From the NCBI RefSeq assembly GCF_016650815.1, contig NZ_JAEKEZ010000038.1, forward strand, positions 613,513-677,512: DNA of 64,000 bases, written 5' to 3'. This stretch comes from Pseudomonas sp. TH31 (GTDB taxonomy: Bacteria > Pseudomonadota > Gammaproteobacteria > Pseudomonadales > Pseudomonadaceae). A model generated the notes under the pieces. The model did no database searches. It was not told where the DNA came from and saw nothing but the letters and a program-made list of their open reading frames with translations. A program made the translations under genes and the position numbers. Positions 63,801 to 64,000 of the stretch are shown piece by piece (positions within the stretch are counted from its first letter, which is position 1; the number at the start of each line of letters is the position of its first letter).

Positions 63801-64000
63801 TTGCCTACATGTTGGAAGACAGCGCCCCGGCTGTAATCCTGGCCCACGCGGCGACTCGGGGTTTGCTGGTCGAAGCTTCAATGCCGATTACCGACCTTGA
63901 CAGCGGGCTCTGGCAGGACGAATCCGTCTCTAATCCACACATCTCAGACCTGACGTCTTCGCACCTGGCCTACGTGATCTACACCTCGGGGTCGACCGGT
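45713..64000 (+). CDS. sypC: SypC-like NRPS, first 5 modules and part of the sixth (Val-Ala-Val-Thr-Thr-?), open at right edge
   Basis: 6,096 codons in one unbroken frame to the window end. The ATG at 45713 follows GCAGG. Residues 1-55 are a TubC-like docking domain, then five complete dual C/E-A-T modules and the sixth up to its A-domain core YTSGSTG. Codes read Val11, Ala12, Val13, Thr14, Thr15; P. syringae SypC starts Val-Ala-Ala-Dhb-Thr. The C domain after Thr14 carries HHMVDDATS, the variant also seen after Thr1, while the one after Thr15 has the ordinary HHMVLDH. That fits Thr14 becoming Dhb and Thr15 staying intact as the residue that closes the lactone in this family. SypC has 12 modules and tandem thioesterases, so about half the gene should lie beyond the window. 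Confidence 0.93.
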   Translation, partial: MQFSDLMAVLSKHPIRLQLDDDNLVILGDDEGLDSALWDSLAVHKNELLDLVERNGGDWLSPAYRITPDMLPLASLTQEEIDRVVDSVPGGAGNVQDIYPLAPLQEGILYHHLAAQRGDPYVLHALFGAEQRARLDDFTQALQGVIDRHDILRTGVVWEGLDEPVQVVWREATLTLEEIVLDPAAGNIQGQLQQRFDTRHHRLDVRQAPLLRLVCAQDRENDRWVAILLFHHMALDHAALELVQHEMQAFLLGQAHALPDAVPYRNYVAQVRLGVSGDAHEAFFREMLSDIDEPTLPFGFAEVPEREPAIEEVNLPVAASLSRRLRAQARQLGVSAASLHHLAWARVIGAVSGKQDVVFGTVLMGRMQGGDGSDRALGMFINTLPLRVNLAAQSVRDGVKATHAGLTALLGHEHASLALAQRCSGVPAPTPLFGSLLNYRHNGTAQVASAQALEAWAGLQALGGAERTNYPLTLSVDDLGEDFSLSVLALSGIGAQRVGDYMSMALEGVVRALEQAPDMPLHQLAILPSAERQQVVVDFNATSRSYPQDKTVHGLFEAQVRDCPEATAVVHGAQSLTYRELNARANGLVHHLVGLGVQPGDRVAILLERSLELLISQLAVLKCAAVYVPLDASAPVERQQFMVQDSGAQVLLTLSASAAPEGVRRVDLDSVDLGSELAHDLNLLQSAESVAYLMYTSGSTGTPKGVLVPHRAISRLVINNGYASFNAQDRVAFASNPAFDASTLDVWAPLLNGGCVVVVEQDVLLSQERFKTLLLEQSVSVLWMTAGLFHQYAAGLMDVFGQLRYLIVGGDVLDPAVIRRVLKDGAPQYLLNGYGPTEATTFTATFEIKSVGAGSVPIGRPIGNTKVYVLDAYQQPVPLGVAGELYIGGDGVAKGYLNRPELTAEKFVVDPFTNDALLYRTGDLGRWLVDGNIEYLGRNDDQVKIRGFRIELGEIEARLGQCAGVQDAVVLARQDESGPRRLVGYVIAQPDVTLSVQDLRAELAASLAEYMVPSAFVVLETFPLTTNGKLDRRALPAPDAEAYASRGYEAPQGEVEETLAQLWAEVLKVDRVGRHDHFFELGGHSLLAVTLIERMRQADLSADVRVLFSQPTLAALAAAVGSGKEIIVPENLIALDCEHITPAMLPLASLTQDAIDRIIATVPGGARNVQDIYPLAPLQEGILYHHLAAEQGDPYVLQSQFAFDNRERLDAFTQALQVVIDRHDILRTGVVWDGLESPAQVVWRKATLHLEQLDLDPAAGDAVTQLSQRFDPRHHRLDVSQAPMMRLAYAQDDSQQRLVATLLFHHMALDHTAMEVVQHEMQAYLLGEAAQLTDAVPYRNYVAQARLGVSREEHEGFFREMLGDIDEPTLPFGLEDVQGDGRDIEEHTRPVEAALDLRLRAQARQLGVSAASLVHLAWAQVLGKVSGKQDVVFGTVLMGRMQGGEGADRALGMFINTLPLRVDVGTQGVKAGVKATHARLTALLGHEHASLALAQRCSGVTAPTPLFSALLNYRHSATGVASAQALDAWRGIAVLSGEERTNYPLTLNVDDLGNGFNLTVLVAPKIGAQRVCAYMHSALENLVLALEQTPQASLYRLPVLPVAEREQLLVTFNATDADYPLAQTIHGLFEAQVESTPDAVAVLHGEQRLSYRELNEKANRLAHYLRGQGVRPDSRVAICVERGLDMVVGLLAILKAGGGYVPLDPAYPLDRIAYMLEDSAPAVVLAQATTRGLLAGALMPVIDLDCGLWQDEPVANPEIADLTSSHLAYVIYTSGSTGLPKGVMIEHRNTVNFLTWAHRSFDDETLAKTLFSTSLNFDLAVYECFAPLTSGGSIDVVTNVLELQQGEHDVTLINTVPSALKALLESGGLSDNVHTVNVAGEALKRSLVENLFEQTNVKRLCNLYGPSETTTYSSWVSMAREDGFAAHIGKPVANTQFYLLDDHGQPVPLGVAGEIYIGGAGVARGYLNRDELTAERFLTDPFSTAPNARMYKTGDLGRYLPDGNIEYLGRNDDQVKIRGFRIELGEIEAKLAQHQDIKETAVLAREDLPGEKRLVAYYTAPQPLDIDALGRHLQTQLPDYMIPAAYVHLDALPLTPNGKLDRKALPAPGLDSVITRSYEAPQGDVEIALAQIWQDLLGLPHVGRHDHFFELGGHSLLAVSLIGRMRQLGLSADIRVLFGQPTLAALAAAVGGDTEIVVPTNNILLGCTHITPDMLSLVKLDQPAIDRIVATVSGGARNVQDIYPLAPLQEGILYHHIAAEQGDPYVLKATFTVADRERLEAFAQALQGVIDRHDILRTSVVWQGLDEPVQVVWRKAQLAVEEVTLDATEGEIADRLREQFDSLHYRLDMQQAPLMRIAFSHDAPNQRWVAMLLFHHMALDHVALEVVQQEMQAHLLGQADALAEAVPYRNYVAHAQLGVSREEHEGFFREMLADVDEPTLPFGLQDVRGDGSDIEEAAQDISADLSRRLRAQARQLGVSAASLHHLAWAQVLGRVSGRDDVVFGTVLMGRMQGGEGAERALGMFINTLPLRVNLGGLGVRDGVKATHVRLTGLLGHEHASLALAQRCSGVVAPLPLFSALLNYRHSAAHVASDEALKAWEGIETLSNEERTNYPLTLSVDDLGEGFRLTALAMPQIGAQRICAYMDTALAHLVESLEQAPQTPLHSLAILPPAERQQLLVDFNATTRSYPQDKTVHALFEAQVVAQPQATAAIHDGQRLTYRQLNNKANQLARHLLSLGVQPGDRVAILLERSLELLISQLAILKCAAVYVPLDISAPAERQHFMLQDSGAQVLLTLSTTTLPEDAQRVDLDALMLDSLVTADPQLSQSSETPAYIMYTSGSTGTPKGVLVPHRAINRLVINNGYAEFNAQDRVAFASNPAFDASTLDVWAPLLNGGCVVVVEQDVLLSQEGFKTLLVEQSVSVLWMTAGLFHQYAAGLMSVFGQLRYLIVGGDVLDPAVIRRVLKEGAPQHLLNGYGPTEATTFSATYEIKTAGDGSIPIGRPIANTRLYLLDQQGHPVPIGVAGELYIGGDGLAKGYLNRPELTAEKFVVDPFSEDAVLYRTGDLGRWLADGNIEYLGRNDDQVKIRGFRIELGEIEAHLGQCAGVQDAVVLARQDESGPKRLVGYVIAQPDVTLSAQDLRAELAASLVEYMVPSAFVVLETFPLTANGKLDRRALPAPDAEAYASREYEAPQGEIEETLAQLWAEVLKVERVGRHDHFFELGGHSLLAVTLIERMRQADLSADVRVLFSQPTLAALAAAVGSGKEIIVPENLIPDHCQHITPAMLPLAALTQDTLDRIIATVSGGARNVQDIYPLAPLQEGILYHHLAAEQGDPYVLQTQFAFDSRERLDGFVQALQVVIGRHDILRTCVVWEGLDEPIQVVWREVLLEPEHIELDPAAGDIATQMGTRFDARHYRLDLRHAPLLHLAYAHDAAQNRWVATLLFHHMALDHTALEVMQHEMQLHLLGRNEQLGEAMPYRNYVAQARLGLSADDHEAFFREMLSDVDEPTLPFGLQDVQGDGHGIDETRQPVDLALSKRLRAQARQLGVSAASLVHLAWAQVLGKVSGKQDVVFGTVLLGRLQAGEGADRALGMFINTLPLRVDVGTQGVRAGVKATHARLTALLGHEHASLALAQRCSGVTAPTPLFSALLNYRHSAGEVTEEAVSAWQGIQALGGDERTNYPLTLNVDDLGEGFHLTALVASTIGAERICAYMQVALGNLVAALETAPQTPLYAVTILPPAERQQLLETWNSTEAVYTHDELIHQQVEARATAQPDAVAVVFEDLTLTYSELNARANQIAHRLLALGVRPDDRVAICVERSLEMIVGLLGILKSGAGYVPLDPAYPAERIAYMLYDSQPVALVTQLPLRDNLPQMALPTVLLDLIEASHEAPPAQHNPDVPDLTSAHLAYVIYTSGSTGLPKGVMVEHRNVARLFSATQPWFDFNPQDVWALFHSFAFDFSVWEIWGALTHGGQLLVVPQLVSRSPQYCFALLCKAGVTILNQTPSAFRQLIAAQGDSDLNHSLRQVIFGGETLETGILKPWYAREANAQTQLVNMYGITETTVHVTYRALVAADAELVGVSPIGGRIPDLQLYVLDAQREPVPVGVIGEMYVGGAGVARGYLNREELTAERFLNNPFSGDSSSRLYRTGDLGRWLADGSIEYLGRNDDQVKIRGFRIELGEIQAKLAACSGVREAVVVASQDTGDKRLVAYVIAKEGEQLSAAELRAELSGSLAEYMVPSAFVTLTSFPLTTNGKLDRRALPVPDQSSVVSREYEPPQGEVETAIAQIWQDLLQLEQVGRHDHFFELGGHSLLAVKLIERMRQVNLAADVRVLFGQPTLVALAAAVGGGREIVVPVNGIPQGCRRITPDMLPLATLSQDEIDHVVAMVPGGVANVQDIYALAPLQEGILYHHLAAEKGDPYLQYAMFSFDSRARLEVFAKALQGVVSRHDILRTGVAWENLDEPVQVVWREAQLGLDEIVLDPAAGDIVQQLRERLDPRHLRLDIRQAPMMRIGYAEDAANQRWVGMLLFHHMVDDATSLGVLTAEIEAHMLGQAQQLAASVPYRNYVAQARLGVSREEHEVFFRDMLGDVAEPTLPFGLQNVQGDGHDIEEVRQVVDASLSKRLRAQARQLGVSAASVCHLAWAQVLGRVSGKDDVVFGTVLLGRMQGGEGADRALGMFINTLPLRVSVGVQGVRAGVKATHAQLTALLGHEHASLVLAQRCSGVTAPTPLFSALLNYRHLGTQTVSSEAIAAWEGIQALDGEERTNYPLTLSVDDLGEGFNLTVMAQAPIGAERVCGYMQCVLENLVEALEQAPQAALHGLKILPAAERLQLLDTWNRTDSTYADDALIHGQFEAQAAAQPDAVAVVYEDLTLTYGELNARANQLAHQLLALGIRPDDRVAICVERGLEMIVGLLGILKSGAGYVPLDPAYPAERIAYMLHDSAPVAVLAQSATQRLLAHVSLPVIELDGGSWQDQSIANPQVPGLCSNHLAYVIYTSGSTGLPKGVMVEHRNVARLFSATQPWFDFGPKDVWALFHSFAFDFSVWEIWGALTHGGRLLVVPQLVSRSPADCYALLCQAGVTVLNQTPSAFRQLIAAQGESDLSHRLRQVIFGGEALDTGILKPWYARAINAQAQLVNMYGITETTVHVTYRALDAADAELVGVSPIGRRIPDLQLYVLDARREPVPVGVIGEMYVGGAGVARGYLNRPELNSERFIADTFSGHVGARLYRTGDLGRRLADGSIEYLGRNDDQVKIRGFRIELGEIEAKLAACNAVREAVVIAREDEPGDKRLVAYVIAEEGVQLSAAELRTQLLDSLAEYMVPSAFVTLAAFPLTTNGKLDHKALPAPDSAAYASREYEAPQGEVETTIAGIWQELLNIEQIGRHDNFFELGGHSLLAVKLIERMRQVDLAADVRVLFGQPTLAALAAAVGEQHDLVVPPNRIALDCQRITPDLLPLVDLDQPAIDRIVTTVPGGVANVQDIYALAPLQEGILYHHLAASQGDPYVLQVLFGFDNRERLDAFAQALQSVVARNDILRTSMVWQGLEAPVQVVWRNAQMALEEVATDPAAGDVVQQLHSRFDPRHYRLDIAQAPLMRLAFAQDPANQRWVGILLFHHMVLDHTALEVVVHEMQASLIGQVDRLAAAVPYRNHVAQARLGVSREQHEVFFREMLGDIDEPTLPFGLQDVQGDGSGIEEQHQLVDAVLGQRLRVQARQLGVSAASLVHLAWAQVVGRVSGREEVVFGTVLMGRMQGGEGADRALGMFINTLPLRISVGAQSVRAGVKATHAQLSALLGHEHASLSLAQRCSGVPNSLPLFSTLLNYRHSAADAVSEQAVSAWHGIQTLSMEERTNYPLCLNVDDLGEGFMLTAQAVVEVGAQRVCDYMHRALETLVEALEQTPDAPLRGLSILPAAEREQVLVTFNATEAQYPLEQTIHGLFEAQVERTPEAVAVLHGEQRLSYRELNAKANQLAHYLRGQGVRPDSRVAICVERGLDMVVGLLAILKAGGGYVPLDPAYPLDRIAYMLEDSAPAVILAHAATRGLLVEASMPITDLDSGLWQDESVSNPHISDLTSSHLAYVIYTSGSTG
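45890..49080 (+). other. Module 11: dual C/E, A (Val), T
   Basis: HHLAAQRGD; predicted D-Ala10. Code DALWIGGTF reads Val. Carrier Ser at 48965. Confidence 0.87.
49110..52290 (+). other. Module 12: dual C/E, A (Ala, mosaic), T
   Basis: HHLAAEQGD; predicted D-Val11. Code DLYNNALTY reads Ala. Carrier Ser at 52175. The A domain DNA is closest to module 5 in its first part and to module 6 in its second. Confidence 0.87.
52320..55510 (+). other. Module 13: dual C/E, A (Val), T
   Basis: HHIAAEQGD; predicted D-Ala12. Code DALWIGGTF reads Val, where syringopeptin has Ala. Carrier Ser at 55394. Confidence 0.86.
55540..58760 (+). other. Module 14: dual C/E, A (Thr, future Dhb), T
   Basis: HHLAAEQGD and HHMALDH; predicted D-Val13. 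Code DFWNIGMVH reads Thr. Carrier Ser at 58658. Confidence 0.87.
58790..62030 (+). other. Module 15: Dhb-type dual C/E variant, A (Thr), T
   Basis: HHLAAEKGD plus the variant HHMVDDATS at 59318-59344, matching module 2. Code DFWNIGMVH reads Thr. Carrier Ser at 61919. It joins residue 14 to Thr15. Confidence 0.87.
62060..64000 (+). other. Module 16: dual C/E, A domain cut by window edge
   Basis: HHLAASQGD and ordinary HHMVLDH; predicted D-Thr15 (allo-Thr in the family). The A domain ends at YTSGSTG, before the pocket. Its N-terminal part resembles the Ala domains here, but specificity cannot be read. Confidence 0.8.

Noticed and set aside
13059..64000. Repeated segments as CRISPR or tandem repeats
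   Set aside because: The periodicity of about 3.2 kb is the C-A-T module of NRPS genes; the repeats are coding and diverged.
13059..64000. Stand-alone epimerase or thioesterase domains
   Set aside because: None is seen; epimerisation is explained by dual C/E domains, and release domains should lie at the end of sypC outside the window.
1..64000. tRNA, rRNA, insertion sequences or phage genes
   Set aside because: I saw no tRNA-like fold, transposase or integrase motif anywhere in the window.

Overview
The window is part of a Pseudomonas lipopeptide island. It carries the genes for a syringomycin-type chlorinated lipopeptide on the left and a syringopeptin-type 22-mer lipopeptide on the right. 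The genus call rests on a 310-residue protein that matches the syringomycin halogenase SyrB2 almost residue for residue, on a SyrC-like protein with Cys224 in the expected place, on a Pseudomonas REP-type hairpin, and on the GC-rich codon use. The pairing resembles the nunamycin/nunapeptin and thanamycin/thanapeptin loci of plant- and soil-associated fluorescent pseudomonads.

Layout. Positions 1-1671 (minus) hold the start of a synthetase that begins with a starter condensation domain and runs off the left edge; it is probably the SyrE counterpart. Positions 2037-4408 (plus) hold a cupin/JmjC-like protein overlapping an MFS exporter. Positions 4547-5158 (plus) hold an aspartyl/asparaginyl beta-hydroxylase-family protein, followed by a REP hairpin terminator. 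Positions 9410-5341 (minus) form a syrB1-syrB2-syrC operon, the Thr-loading, chlorinating and transferring trio. Positions 9747-10807 (plus) are syrP, an Asp hydroxylase, and 10987-12684 are syrD, an ABC exporter. Three giant synthetase genes follow: 13059-29121 (5 modules), 29118-45387 (5 modules) and 45713-64000+ (more than 5 modules, open at the right edge). Their sizes and module counts match SypA, SypB and SypC.

Peptide prediction. Reading the ten-residue adenylation codes by eye gives Thr, Pro, Leu, Val, Ala / Ala, Val, Val, Gly, Ala / Val, Ala, Val, Thr, Thr, then an unread sixteenth residue. There are no separate epimerase domains. Almost all elongating C domains carry the long His motif of dual condensation/epimerisation domains. 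The two exceptions follow Leu3 and Gly9. The C domains after Thr1 and Thr14, the positions that are dehydrobutyrine in syringopeptin, carry a distinctive HHxxDDATS variant; the one after Thr15 does not. The predicted product is acyl-Dhb-D-Pro-L-Leu-D-Val-D-Ala-D-Ala-D-Val-D-Val-Gly-D-Ala-D-Val-D-Ala-D-Val-Dhb-D-aThr-X.

Regulation. Seven intergenic copies of a 20-bp dyad, TGTC-N12-GACA, sit 90-260 bp upstream of the start codons of all the transcription units. They fit the syr-syp box of P. syringae, so the island looks like a single regulon.

Assembly quality. Eight single-base frameshifts break otherwise perfect genes (left synthetase, syrP, four in sypA, two in sypB), seven of them apparent losses in short homopolymers. 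One lies in a stretch of about 560 bp that is otherwise identical to another copy in the window. They look like uncorrected sequencing errors rather than real gene decay.
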